DNA from: SZAS-103 sp964640525
Lineage (GTDB): Bacteria; Pseudomonadota; Gammaproteobacteria; Xanthomonadales; Xanthomonadaceae
Reading direction: 5' to 3'
Assembly: GCA_964640525.1 (NCBI GenBank)
Contig: CAZXGS010000081.1
Span: 1-10,335, forward strand
Length of the DNA stretch: 10,335 nucleotides
The notes under the pieces are model-generated. The model was not told the origin of the DNA. It saw only the letters and a program-made list of their open reading frames with translations, and made no database searches. How positions within the stretch are numbered: the stretch's first letter is position 1; each line of letters opens with the position of its first letter. Positions 1 to 6,444 of the stretch are shown piece by piece. The translations under genes were made by a program, and so were the position numbers.

Positions 1-389
1 CCGACCTGCCGAAGATGGCGCTGATGCCGTGCCACACGCTGTTCCAGTTCTACGTGGTGGATGGCCGGCTGAGTTGCCAGCTCTACCAGCGCAGCGCCGA
101 TATCTTCCTCGGGGTGCCGTTCAACATCGCCAGCTACGCGCTGCTCACCCACATGGTGGCGCAGGTGTGCGGGCTGGGCGTGGGCGATTTCGTCCACACC
201 CTGGGCGATGCGCATCTGTACGACAACCACCTCGCGCAGGCGCGCGAGCAGCTTGCGCGGACACCGCGCCGGTTGCCGAGCCTGCGCTTGAACCCGCAGG
301 TGCGCGATCTGTTCGCGTTTGCCTTCGAGGACGTCGCGATCGAACACTACGACCCGCTGCCGGCGATCAAGGCGCCGGTGGCGGTGTGA
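1..389 (+). CDS. thyA: Thymidylate synthase, C-terminal part (5' end outside window)
   Basis: Thymidylate synthase methylates dUMP to dTMP in the cytoplasm, using methylene-tetrahydrofolate and releasing dihydrofolate. The window opens inside the gene. The readable frame starts at base 3 and gives 128 residues to the TGA at 387-389, about half of the usual ~264-residue bacterial enzyme. The catalytic cysteine lies in LMPCHTLFQFYV near the left edge. It is followed by the dUMP-binding stretch LSCQLYQRSADIFLGVPFNIASYALL and the typical C-terminus YDPLPAIKAPVAV. The residue after QRS is Ala, where E. coli ThyA has Cys. The end is intact, with the conserved terminal P-V-A-V. The next gene starts about 20 bp downstream on the same strand and folA follows it, which suggests a thyA-folA folate/dTMP transcription unit. 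The family assignment is secure. Confidence 0.97.
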   Translation, partial: DLPKMALMPCHTLFQFYVVDGRLSCQLYQRSADIFLGVPFNIASYALLTHMVAQVCGLGVGDFVHTLGDAHLYDNHLAQAREQLARTPRRLPSLRLNPQVRDLFAFAFEDVAIEHYDPLPAIKAPVAV

Positions 390-409
390 ATGCCTTGCCT
401 GTCGGGGGA

Positions 410-1525
410 ATGATGAACGCACGCGTGTTGCCGTTTGCCGGCCTTGCCGTCGCCATTGCTGCTTTGGTTGTCGCCGAGCCCGCCGTCGCGAAACCGTTGC
501 AGACCTTTGGCGGCACGCTGGAGCTTCCGTTCGATTTCAGCCTGGTGCAGCGTACCGACACGGCCAGCAACAGCACCTTGGGCTTCCAGGCCAGCCAGCG
601 CTGGGTGCTGGAGATCGCCTCGGGGCCAAGCCAGGGCCGGCAGGCCAGCCTCGTGGTGACCTACGCGTTGCCCGCGCGTGGCGACAGCGATTCACGCGCG
701 CGTGCGATCCTGTCCACGGCGCAAGGTGGCGCCACGCAGGACGTCCACCTTGGCTCCTACATGTTCCGATTGCTGGCGCGGCAGCGAACGGATGCGGCAG
801 GAACGCCGCTGGCGACCCAGGTCCTGTGGGGCACGCTCAACAATTCGCTGTTGCAGGTGGAGCTGGAGCAGCCGCAGGATCCGTCGCAGGACGCGGCCGA
901 TGCCCAGGCGCTGTCCGGCTTTGCGCTGGACATGGACGCGATCTTGCGCGCCCGCACCCGTTTCGACGAGGCCGCGCGTGCGGCGATCGAGGGGCAGCGC
1001 ATGCACACGCCAGCCGGCGAGTTCAGCCTGCCCGGCCTGACCCCGCGGCTGTATGGCGTCTCCACCTCGTTCGGCGTCGATGGCAAGGTGACCGGCGCAC
1101 GCGTGGCTTACGCCTTTGCCGTGACTGGAACCGGTGGACATCGAACGCTGGAATTCGCCAGCGCCTGCGGTAACGGCGGCGGTGCGCAGGCGCAGGTCAT
1201 GCATGCGCATTTCGAGCCGGATTTCCACGAGGTGAAACTCCTGTCCGAAGGCGCGCCGGAGCCGGATCGCTTCGGCGGGCTGGAGGCAACCCGCCGCGAC
1301 ATCGCGCTTGGCACCGTCCGCACCGGTTCGCGCCCGACCGCCTTCGGCTCGCACTGGGTCGCCGCTGCGGGTGAGACCTGGTTCACCTTCGACCTGCTGT
1401 CGAGCAAGGACGCCGGATTGGCAAGGCGCGAACGTCCGCAACTCGCCGACCAGACCGTGACTTGCGATCCACGCGCCTTGCTCACGCTCGACGGCGGCTT
1501 GCCAGCGCCTGCCGTCGCGCCGTGA
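410..1525 (+). CDS. Exported protein of unknown function between thyA and folA
   Basis: I do not recognise this family. The open frame runs far upstream into thyA, but the plausible starts are two adjacent ATGs at 410 and 413, behind a G-rich GGGGGA at 404-409. The second gives better ribosome-site spacing, and a GTG at 386 overlapping the thyA stop is a third option. From 410 the product is 371 residues. Residues 1-27 look like a Sec signal peptide: Arg at 5, a hydrophobic core (LPFAGLAVAIAALVV), and a signal peptidase I-type A-V-A site before Lys28. The mature part has alternating beta-like stretches such as LELPFDFSLVQR and RWVLEIASG, with no transmembrane helix. It has only two cysteines (SACGNGG and VTCDPRA), which could form a disulfide. 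A periplasmic location is inferred. It lies about 20 bp after thyA and 28 bp before folA, so it is probably co-transcribed with them. Nothing in it points to a folate function. Confidence 0.8.
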   Translation: MMNARVLPFAGLAVAIAALVVAEPAVAKPLQTFGGTLELPFDFSLVQRTDTASNSTLGFQASQRWVLEIASGPSQGRQASLVVTYALPARGDSDSRARAILSTAQGGATQDVHLGSYMFRLLARQRTDAAGTPLATQVLWGTLNNSLLQVELEQPQDPSQDAADAQALSGFALDMDAILRARTRFDEAARAAIEGQRMHTPAGEFSLPGLTPRLYGVSTSFGVDGKVTGARVAYAFAVTGTGGHRTLEFASACGNGGGAQAQVMHAHFEPDFHEVKLLSEGAPEPDRFGGLEATRRDIALGTVRTGSRPTAFGSHWVAAAGETWFTFDLLSSKDAGLARRERPQLADQTVTCDPRALLTLDGGLPAPAVAP

Positions 1526-1553
1526 AGCAGTCAGGCGGCCACGACGCGCACGC

Positions 1554-2048
1554 ATGCTGAGCCTGATCGCCGCCCTCGATCGCTGCCGTGGCATCGGCAA
1601 GGGCAACGCGCTGCCGTGGCACCTGCCCGACGATTTGCGCCGCTTCAAGGCGCTGACCGTGGGCAAGACCGTGCTGATGGGACGCAAGACCGCGATCTCG
1701 TTGGGTCGCGCCTTGCCGAATCGACGCAACCTGGTGCTGACCCGCGGCGGCGTCGCCCCGCTGGAGGGCATGCTCGCGGTGGCCTCGCTGGACGCAGCGC
1801 AGCGGCTCGCCGGGGCGGACGAATGGATGGTGATCGGCGGCGGCGACGTCTTCGCGCAGGTGATGCCGCTGGCCAGCCGCATGTACCTGACCCACGTCGA
1901 TACGGTGGTCGAGGGTGCCGATGCGTTCTTTCCGGCGTTCGATCGTGCGGCATGGACGGTGACGTCGCGGCAGTGGCACGCGGCCGATGCACGCCACGCC
2001 TGCGGGTTCGAGTTCGTGGATTACCGGCGCGTGCCGGCCGGGCGGTGA
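1554..2048 (+). CDS. folA: Dihydrofolate reductase
   Basis: FolA reduces dihydrofolate to tetrahydrofolate with NADPH. It regenerates the cofactor that ThyA oxidises and is the trimethoprim target. The product is 164 residues, close to the ~159 of E. coli FolA. The N-terminus LSLIAALDRCRGIGKGNALPWHLPDDL aligns without gaps to the E. coli enzyme and places the catalytic Asp at position 27. The NADPH-binding parts are visible as GRKTAISLGRALPNRRNLVLTR and VIGGGDVFAQVMPLASRMYLTHVD. In the first of these, the position after GRKT is Ala where E. coli has Trp. The C-terminal ADAFFPAF and FEFVDYRR are typical. The ATG at 1554 has no strong ribosome site, but no upstream start extends the conserved N-terminus. 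It is probably translated from a transcript shared with the two genes before it. Confidence 0.96.
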   Translation: MLSLIAALDRCRGIGKGNALPWHLPDDLRRFKALTVGKTVLMGRKTAISLGRALPNRRNLVLTRGGVAPLEGMLAVASLDAAQRLAGADEWMVIGGGDVFAQVMPLASRMYLTHVDTVVEGADAFFPAFDRAAWTVTSRQWHAADARHACGFEFVDYRRVPAGR

Positions 2049-2072
2049 CGGCGGGCGCGCGGCAGGTGCGCT

Positions 2073-2106
2073 TTGCCGCCGCGTGCCGGGACGATCGCGG
2101 CGGCGA
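2073..2106. terminator. GC hairpin between convergent folA and the 70-aa gene
   Basis: GCCGCCGCG at 2075-2083 pairs perfectly with CGCGGCGGC at 2096-2104 around a 12-base loop. One G-T pair and one T-A pair extend the stem to 2073/2106. It fills most of the 58-bp gap between two converging stop codons, so it could end transcription from both sides. There is no T run on either strand, only CTATTCCTT on the folA side, so intrinsic termination is not certain. Confidence 0.5.
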
Positions 2107-2319
2107 CTATTCCTTGACCCCCAGGAACTCCACCACCGGCTGGGTCGCCGCGCCGGCCTCGGTGAACAAGGATCGCGATTCGGTGCCTTCGGTCACCCGG
2201 ATCTCGGCGCCCGATTCGCGGAAGCTCTTGCGGTTGCCGGGGCGGATCCAGGTGATCGCTTGCGGGTTCAGGTACAACATGTCGCCTTCCAGATCGACGA
2301 TCTTCAGGTAGGAACTCAC
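2107..2319 (-). CDS. Small protein of unknown function (70 aa) downstream of smpB
   Basis: I do not recognise this small protein. The frame is open further upstream, but the start chosen is the GTG at 2319-2317, preceded on the minus strand by GGAGA with 5 bases of spacing. This gives 70 residues: SSYLKIVDLEGDMLYLN, PQAITWIRPGNRKSF, EIRVTEGTESRSLF and VVEFLGVKE. The sequence reads like a compact, mostly beta, soluble cytoplasmic protein. It has no cysteine, no signal peptide and no membrane segment. The upstream part of the open frame is Arg/Ser/Pro-rich low-quality sequence, which argues that it is not translated. The gene lies 79 bp after smpB on the same strand and could share its transcript or have its own promoter; a weak -10-like TACCAT is present in the gap. 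Codon use and the ribosome site make it likely real. No function is proposed. Confidence 0.7.
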   Translation of the reverse strand: MSSYLKIVDLEGDMLYLNPQAITWIRPGNRKSFRESGAEIRVTEGTESRSLFTEAGAATQPVVEFLGVKE

Positions 2320-2398
2320 GGCGGTCTCCGGGTGATGGACGAGGCGTGGCGGGTGCGCGGATGGACGCTGCGATGGTACCCGACTGGCGGGACGATGG

Positions 2399-2911
2399 TC
2401 AGGCATCCTTGTTGTGGCGGCGCATGATGCGCTGCTTGTCGCGCGCCCAGTCGCGATCCTTGAGCGCGGCGCGCTTGTCATGGGCCTGCTTTCCCTTGGC
2501 CAGGGCAATCTCCAGCTTGACCTTGCCGTGCTTCCAGTACATCGCGGTCGGCACCAGGGTGTAGCCGTCGCGTTCGACCTTGCCGATCAGCCTGGCGATC
2601 TCGTGCTGGTGCAACAGCAGCTTGCGGGTGCGGCGATCATTGGCCAGCACGTGGGTGGAGGCGGTGATCAGCGGGGTGATCTGCGCGCCGTACAGGAACA
2701 CCTCGCCGGCATTGACCATGGCGTAGCTCTCGGTGAAGGCGAGGCGACCGGCGCGCAGCGCCTTCACCTCCCAGCCCTGCAACGCGATGCCGGCCTCGTA
2801 GCGGTCTTCCAGGTGGTAGTCGTGGCGGGCGCGCTTGTTCAGCGCGATGGTCTTGGGCGCGGTGTCCTTGTTCGCGCTTCGGGTATCCTTGCGGGGGGAT
2901 GGGTTGGCCAT
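2399..2911 (-). CDS. smpB: SsrA-binding protein SmpB (trans-translation)
   Basis: SmpB binds tmRNA (SsrA) and carries it into the A site of stalled ribosomes, so that trans-translation can tag the incomplete protein and free the ribosome. The product is 170 residues, near the usual ~160. Family hallmarks are present in order: IALNKRARHDYHLEDRYEAGIALQGWEVKALRAGR, the SYAMVNAGEVFLYGAQITP strand region, RKLLLHQHEIARLIGKVERDGYTLVPTAMYWK, KVKLEIALAKGKQAHDKR, and the basic C-terminal tail with DWARDKQRIMRR that occupies the decoding centre. The ATG at 2911 has a purine-rich AAGGAAGGA directly upstream on the minus strand. It is transcribed divergently from ratA, as in E. coli, where smpB also neighbours ratA-rnfH-bamE-recN. 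No ssrA gene is visible in the window. Confidence 0.97.
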   Translation of the reverse strand: MANPSPRKDTRSANKDTAPKTIALNKRARHDYHLEDRYEAGIALQGWEVKALRAGRLAFTESYAMVNAGEVFLYGAQITPLITASTHVLANDRRTRKLLLHQHEIARLIGKVERDGYTLVPTAMYWKHGKVKLEIALAKGKQAHDKRAALKDRDWARDKQRIMRRHNKDA

Positions 2912-3023
2912 GATCCTTCCTTGTCAGGCGCCATTGTCGCGCATGCCGGCGCCGGCGGCACGCCGCCTCGACGTGCGCGACCGGCTCCGCCAGCAAAGGC
3001 AATCCAACCCGACGATCCAGCGC
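2912..3023. promoter_or_regulatory. Divergent smpB / ratA upstream region
   Basis: These 112 bases hold the start regions of two divergent genes, so promoters for both must lie here or inside the genes. The only clear element is the smpB ribosome site, AAGGAAGGA on the minus strand next to the ATG. A weak -10-like GACAAT lies on the minus strand around 2935-2940, with no convincing -35. The ratA side has no strong Shine-Dalgarno sequence. Confidence 0.35.
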
Positions 3024-3464
3024 ATGACCTCGATACATCGCAGCGCCCTGGTGGCGCTACCGCCGCAGCGCCTGTTCGAGATCGTCAACGATGTGGCGGC
3101 CTATCCGCGCCGTTTCGACTGGTGCGTGGGTAGCCAGGTCATGGAGCAGGATCGCCGCCACATGCTGGCGCGGTTGGAGGTACGGGTGGCGGGCATGAAC
3201 GTGTCCTTCACCACCCGCAACACGCTCACCCCGCACTCGCGCATCGACCTGGAGCTGGCCGAGGGGCCGTTCCAGGACTTCGGTGGTGCGTGGACGTTCG
3301 CGGCGCTTGGGCAGGCCGGTTGCCGGGTCGGCCTCAGGCTGCATTTCGAACTGGCCGGGAAGGTGCTTGGCTCGGCGCTGGCGCTGGGTTTTGCCGGTTT
3401 CGCCGACCGCCTCGTGGACGACTTCTGCAAGGTGGCGCGGAAGGAAGCGGCCGGTGTCGCCTGA
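3024..3464 (+). CDS. ratA: RatA, COQ10/START-domain ubiquinone-binding-like protein
   Basis: RatA belongs to the COQ10/polyketide-cyclase START-like family. Eukaryotic COQ10 binds ubiquinone and supports respiration. In E. coli the protein has also been described as a toxin that hinders 70S ribosome assembly, so its true role is debated. The product is 146 residues, matching the core domain. Conserved parts are the N-terminal IHRSALVALPPQRLFEIVNDVAAYPRRFDWCVGS, the central FTTRNTLTP, EGPFQDFGGAWTFAAL, CRVGLRLHFELAGKVLG, and a long C-terminal helix that would cap the ligand cavity. The ATG at 3024 fits the family's N-terminus although its ribosome site is weak. The 3' end overlaps the start of rnfH by 11 bases, so the two are translationally coupled. 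Confidence 0.93.
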   Translation: MTSIHRSALVALPPQRLFEIVNDVAAYPRRFDWCVGSQVMEQDRRHMLARLEVRVAGMNVSFTTRNTLTPHSRIDLELAEGPFQDFGGAWTFAALGQAGCRVGLRLHFELAGKVLGSALALGFAGFADRLVDDFCKVARKEAAGVA

Positions 3465-3750
3465 GCCGGCACGGATCCGGGTCGAAGTGGTCGCGGCGGT
3501 GCCCGATCGCGCGTGGCGGGTGGATCTGCAACTGGACGCGGGCTGCACGGCCGCTGCGGCGCTGGAACGCGCGGGCCTGATCGGGCAGGTGCCGGGCCTG
3601 GATCGTGCCACGTTGACCCTGGCGATCTACGGGACGGCGGTGACCGCGGCGACGGTGCTGCACGACGGCGACCGGCTGGAATTGCTGCGCCCGCTGCTTG
3701 CCGATCCGAAACAGGCGCGCCGCCGCCGCGCGCGCGGTCAGGGCGGGTGA
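3454..3750 (+). CDS. rnfH: RnfH-family (RatB, UPF0125) protein
   Basis: This small protein of the RnfH/RatB family has a ubiquitin/ThiS-like beta-grasp fold. Its function is unclear. It was named from a link to the rnf electron-transport operon in Rhodobacter and paired with RatA in E. coli. The GTG at 3454 lies inside the end of ratA and has AAGGAAG upstream at suitable spacing. It gives 98 residues, as expected for the family. Recognisable parts are the N-terminal IRVEVVAAVPDRAWRVDLQL, LTLAIYGTAVTAATVLHDGDRLELLRPLLADPKQARRRRA, and a very basic tail. HDGDRLELLRPLLADPK is the family's most conserved stretch. The gene ends 7 bases before the bamE stop codon on the other strand, so transcripts from the two strands overlap or terminate within coding sequence. 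Confidence 0.92.
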   Translation: MSPEPARIRVEVVAAVPDRAWRVDLQLDAGCTAAAALERAGLIGQVPGLDRATLTLAIYGTAVTAATVLHDGDRLELLRPLLADPKQARRRRARGQGG

Positions 3751-3757
3751 AGCGGTC

Positions 3758-4177
3758 TCAGCCGCCGCTGTCGCCGCCGCCGCCACCCTTCTTTTTCTTC
3801 TTGTCCTTGGGCAGGTTGCCGAAGCGACCCATCTTCTTGGCCAGCGCCTGGTCCTGTTCGGGAAAGTAGGAGCCGGTCATGCTGACCAGGTTGTTGCCCT
3901 CGAACTCCAGGGTCAGGGTCTTGATCACGGGCTTGCGCTGGCCGCGGCGGTCCTGCTCGGATGCCGCGTAGTCCCAGCGCTGCGCGTGGAACGGGTCGGC
4001 GATCGAGGGCGTGCCCAGCAGCGCGGCGACATCCTGCTTGCTCATGCCCGGCTTGACCTGCTCGACGCTCTTGGTCTCCAGCAGATTTCCCTGGTACACC
4101 GGCGCGTGATAGACCAACGTGCCGCAGCCGGCAAGCGAGAGGCAGAGCAGTGCAGCGGGAAGCCAGGATGTCCGCAT
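3758..4177 (-). CDS. bamE: Outer-membrane assembly lipoprotein BamE (OmlA/SmpA)
   Basis: BamE is a lipoprotein of the BAM complex, which folds beta-barrel proteins into the outer membrane. The product is 139 residues. A lipoprotein signal peptide ends in the lipobox LAGC, so the mature protein starts at Cys18. The following Gly, rather than Asp, predicts outer-membrane sorting. The BamE fold is shown by VEQVKPGMSKQDVAALLGTPSIADPFHAQRWDYAASE and by KTLTLEFEGNNLVSMTGSYFP. The C-terminus is unusual: after GNLPKD come five lysines, five glycines and DSGG, a low-complexity tail with no obvious role. The gene is divergent from fur. This matches the omlA-fur arrangement known from Pseudomonas and Xanthomonas, where the two promoters overlap. 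It is convergent with rnfH. Confidence 0.95.
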   Translation of the reverse strand: MRTSWLPAALLCLSLAGCGTLVYHAPVYQGNLLETKSVEQVKPGMSKQDVAALLGTPSIADPFHAQRWDYAASEQDRRGQRKPVIKTLTLEFEGNNLVSMTGSYFPEQDQALAKKMGRFGNLPKDKKKKKGGGGGDSGG

Positions 4178-4268
4178 GTCCGGGTTGGTCCGAAGGAAAG
4201 GGCGCAGGGCGCGGATGATACACTAGCCGGCCCGGAGACCGCTCCGGACGCACGCAACGGGTAACCGC
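4178..4268. promoter_or_regulatory. Divergent bamE / fur promoter region
   Basis: This 91-bp gap separates two divergent genes and should contain both promoters. Reading towards bamE, TATCAT on the minus strand (4220-4215) is a good -10 match. Reading towards fur, TACACT at 4219-4224 could serve as a -10. The two candidates overlap, so the polymerases would compete. Neither has a convincing -35. A short hairpin, CCGGAG/CTCCGG at 4232-4247 with a 4-base loop, would lie at the start of the fur leader. I see no good match to a Fur box. Confidence 0.45.
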
Positions 4269-4673
4269 ATGGAATCGCAGGAACTGCGCAAGGCCGGGCT
4301 CAAGGTCACCCATCCGCGGATGCGCATCCTGGAGCTCCTGGAACACGCCAGCCCGCGTCACCTCACCGCCGAGGACATCTACCGGCAGTTGCTGGAGGGA
4401 AGCGAGGACATCGGCCTGGCGACCGTGTACCGCGTCCTGACCCAATTCGAGGCCGCAGGGCTGGTGCTCAAACACAATTTCGAGGGCGGACATGCGGTGT
4501 TCGAACTCGACCGCGGCGAACATCACGACCACATGGTTGACCTGGACACCGGCAAGGTGATCGAGTTCTCGAGTCCGGAGATCGAGCGTCTGCAAACCCA
4601 GATTGCCCAACGCCACGGCTACGAGATCCACGACCACAGCCTCGTGCTGTACGTCAGGGCGAAGAAAAAATAG
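4269..4673 (+). CDS. fur: Ferric uptake regulator Fur (cysteine-free)
   Basis: Fur is a cytoplasmic dimeric repressor that binds DNA with Fe(II) and controls iron uptake and related genes. The product is 134 residues, the family's usual length. Residues 1-80 hold the winged helix: LRKAGLKVTHPRMRILELLE, then TAEDIYRQL, then the recognition helix in IGLATVYRVLTQFEAAGLV, then HNFEGGHAVFEL. The metal/dimer domain begins with HHDH at 85-88 and continues with GKVIEFSSPEIERL and HDHSLVLYVRAKKK. The CxxC seen at this point in E. coli Fur (LICLDCGKV) is replaced by MVDLDTGKV, and the protein contains no cysteine. The structural zinc site of the enterobacterial type is therefore absent. From memory, Xanthomonas-type Fur proteins share this, so it looks like a lineage trait and not decay. 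The ATG at 4269 gives the standard N-terminus, with a weak ribosome site. Confidence 0.97.
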   Translation: MESQELRKAGLKVTHPRMRILELLEHASPRHLTAEDIYRQLLEGSEDIGLATVYRVLTQFEAAGLVLKHNFEGGHAVFELDRGEHHDHMVDLDTGKVIEFSSPEIERLQTQIAQRHGYEIHDHSLVLYVRAKKK

Positions 4674-4680
4674 CCGTCGT

Positions 4681-4719
4681 GCCAGCCTCGATCGCGCCGT
4701 GGATTGTCTTGAGGCTGGC
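4681..4719. terminator. Hairpin after fur (fur/recN convergent gap)
   Basis: GCCAGCCTC at 4681-4689 pairs perfectly with GAGGCTGGC at 4711-4719. One G-T and one A-T pair extend the stem inwards, leaving a 17-base loop. It begins 7 bases after the fur stop and lies between converging fur and recN. There is no T run directly after it on the plus strand. On the minus strand a TTTTTT run comes about 10 bases beyond the stem, within the last codons of fur, so it may serve recN better than fur. Confidence 0.5.
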
Positions 4720-4721
4720 GG

Positions 4722-4750
4722 GCATCCGCAGGCGCGAGCCCGTCGGATGC
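4722..4750. terminator. Second hairpin in fur/recN gap
   Basis: GCATCCG at 4722-4728 pairs perfectly with CGGATGC at 4744-4750 around a 15-base loop. It starts 2 bases after the first hairpin and ends 8 bases before the recN stop codon. A two-stem arrangement between converging genes suggests a bidirectional transcription barrier, although neither side has a T tract directly adjacent. Confidence 0.4.
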
Positions 4751-4758
4751 GTCCCCAT

Positions 4759-6444
4759 TCAGGCCTCGCGCTGCGCCGAGACCAGCATCCGGGTCGCGTG
4801 TGCCAAGGTTTCCGGGGTGATTTCGATCCCTCCCAGCATGCGCGCCAGTTCGGCCACGCGCTCGTCCTGATCGAGCCGGGCGACTGCGCTGCGGGTGGTC
4901 GTCGCGTCGTGATCCTTGCTCACGCGGACGTGGTGATGGGCCTGCGCGGCCACCTGCGGCAGATGGGTCACGCACAGTGCCTGGCGGGCGGTGCCGAGGG
5001 CGCGCAGCTTGCGGCCGACCACCTCGGCCACCGCGCCGCCGATGCCGGTGTCCACTTCGTCGAACACCATCGTCGGCACCGCGTCCATGCCCAGCGCGGC
5101 GACCTCGATCGCCAGCGAGATCCGCGACAGCTCGCCACCCGAGGCGACCTTGCGCAGCGGCCGCGGCGGCTGCCCGGGATTGGCGGCGACCAGGAACTCG
5201 ACCTGCTCGCTGCCGGCCGGTGAGGGGACGTCGGCCCGGGTTGGTGTCAATTCGACCTGCAGGCGGCCACCGGCCATGCCCAGATCGCCCATCAGCAAGC
5301 TCACGGCATCGCCAAGGCGCGCAGCCGTGGCCGTGCGAGCGCTCGACAGCGCCGCGGCGGCGGTATGCCAGGCGGTGCGCGCGGCGGCGCTTTCGGCCTG
5401 CAGACGCTGCACCTGGGCGTCGGCATCGCGCAGACCCTCGCGCTCGCGCGCCAGTTCGTCGCGAATGCCGGCCAGGCCTTCCAGCGGGACGCGATGGCGG
5501 CGGCCGAGCTCGTGCAACTGCGCGATCGACTCGTCCAGTGCCTGCAGGCGCTCGGGGTCGATGTCGATGCCGTCGCGGATGCGCTCGACCAGCGCGGTCG
5601 CCTCGGCCACCTCGATCGTCGCGGCATCGATCCTTTCCAGTGCCTGGGCAAACGCCGGGTCGTGTTCGGTCAGGCGTTCCAGTTCGACCCGCAGCCGCGC
5701 CAGAGTGCGTTCCACCGCCTGGCCCTCGTCGCCGGCCAGGCCGGCCAGCACGCGGTTGCTGCCGTCCAGGCGCTGCGCCGCGTTGGCTTGCAGGCGATGG
5801 GCTTGCAGCAGCGCTTCGATCGCCGAAGGAGCCAGTTCCAGGCGCTCGAGGCGGTTGAGCTGGCGGTCGAGTTCCTGCATGCGCTGGGCGACCGTGTCCG
5901 CATCGCCGAGCTGGGCGATCCGTGCGGCGACCTGGCGGCAGCGCTCGGCGGCTGATCGGGTTGCGGCGAGTAGATCGTCGTGGCCGCCGAAGGCATCCAG
6001 CAGGCCCATCTGGCTGCTGCGCGAGAGTAGCGCCTGATGCTCGTGCTGGCCGTGGATCTCGACCAGCAACTCGCCCAGTTCGGCAAGTTGCGCCAGGCTG
6101 GCGCTGCGGCCGTTGATCCAGGCGCGTGAACCGCCGTCGGAGCGGATCACCCGGCGCAGGCGGCAGGTGTCGGGATCATCGCCATCGTCCAGTTCGTTGG
6201 CCGCCAGCCACGTCCTCGCCGATGCCGCGTCGGCCAGCCAGAACTCGGCCTCGAGTTCAGCGCGCTGCGCACCGTGGCGCACCATCTGCGCCTCGGCGCG
6301 GGCGCCGGTGAGCAGCAGCAGGGCATCGACCAGCAACGACTTGCCGGCGCCGGTCTCGCCGGAGATGGCGGTCATCCCGGGCTCCAGGTCGAGCGTGGCG
6401 GCACGCACGACCGCGAAGTGGTTGAGTTGCAGTTGGCGCAGCAT
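4759..6444 (-). CDS. recN: DNA repair protein RecN
   Basis: RecN is an SMC-like ATPase that helps repair double-strand breaks by bringing DNA ends or sister chromatids together. The frame is open upstream to about 6696, but the ATG at 6444 is chosen. It gives the canonical N-terminus MLRQLQLNHFAVV, has a GGGGAT ribosome site on the minus strand, and yields 561 residues (E. coli RecN has 553). The Walker A motif GETGAGKS is at residues 29-36. A long central region rich in charged and Ala/Leu residues (about 150-370) forms the coiled coil. Near residue 435 the ABC signature SGGELSR appears, then Walker B MVFDEVDTG near 460, and the H-loop VTHLPQVA near 494. In E. coli recN is strongly SOS-induced, but I saw no clear LexA box upstream here. 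It is convergent with fur and divergent from the VOC gene. Confidence 0.97.
   Translation of the reverse strand: MLRQLQLNHFAVVRAATLDLEPGMTAISGETGAGKSLLVDALLLLTGARAEAQMVRHGAQRAELEAEFWLADAASARTWLAANELDDGDDPDTCRLRRVIRSDGGSRAWINGRSASLAQLAELGELLVEIHGQHEHQALLSRSSQMGLLDAFGGHDDLLAATRSAAERCRQVAARIAQLGDADTVAQRMQELDRQLNRLERLELAPSAIEALLQAHRLQANAAQRLDGSNRVLAGLAGDEGQAVERTLARLRVELERLTEHDPAFAQALERIDAATIEVAEATALVERIRDGIDIDPERLQALDESIAQLHELGRRHRVPLEGLAGIRDELAREREGLRDADAQVQRLQAESAAARTAWHTAAAALSSARTATAARLGDAVSLLMGDLGMAGGRLQVELTPTRADVPSPAGSEQVEFLVAANPGQPPRPLRKVASGGELSRISLAIEVAALGMDAVPTMVFDEVDTGIGGAVAEVVGRKLRALGTARQALCVTHLPQVAAQAHHHVRVSKDHDATTTRSAVARLDQDERVAELARMLGGIEITPETLAHATRMLVSAQREA

Noticed and set aside
29..409. 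Upstream extension of the exported protein's frame into thyA
   Set aside because: It overlaps the conserved ThyA C-terminus, and the signal peptide begins only at the ATGs at 410/413.
692..1882. Long minus-strand open frame (396 codons) opposite the exported protein and folA
   Set aside because: It lies antisense to folA and the signal-peptide protein, is Arg/Ala-rich with no recognisable motif, and is explained by high GC content.
2414..3133. Plus-strand open frame of 239 codons opposite smpB
   Set aside because: It is antisense to a complete SmpB and has no recognisable domain.
3024..3750. ratA-rnfH as a toxin-antitoxin system
   Set aside because: The naming comes from E. coli. The COQ10-like domain, core-genome synteny and RnfH fold fit housekeeping roles better, and nothing in the sequence shows toxicity.
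4205..4235. Possible Fur box in the bamE/fur gap
   Set aside because: Only a fragment (GATGATA) resembles the consensus. The other half of the palindrome is missing.
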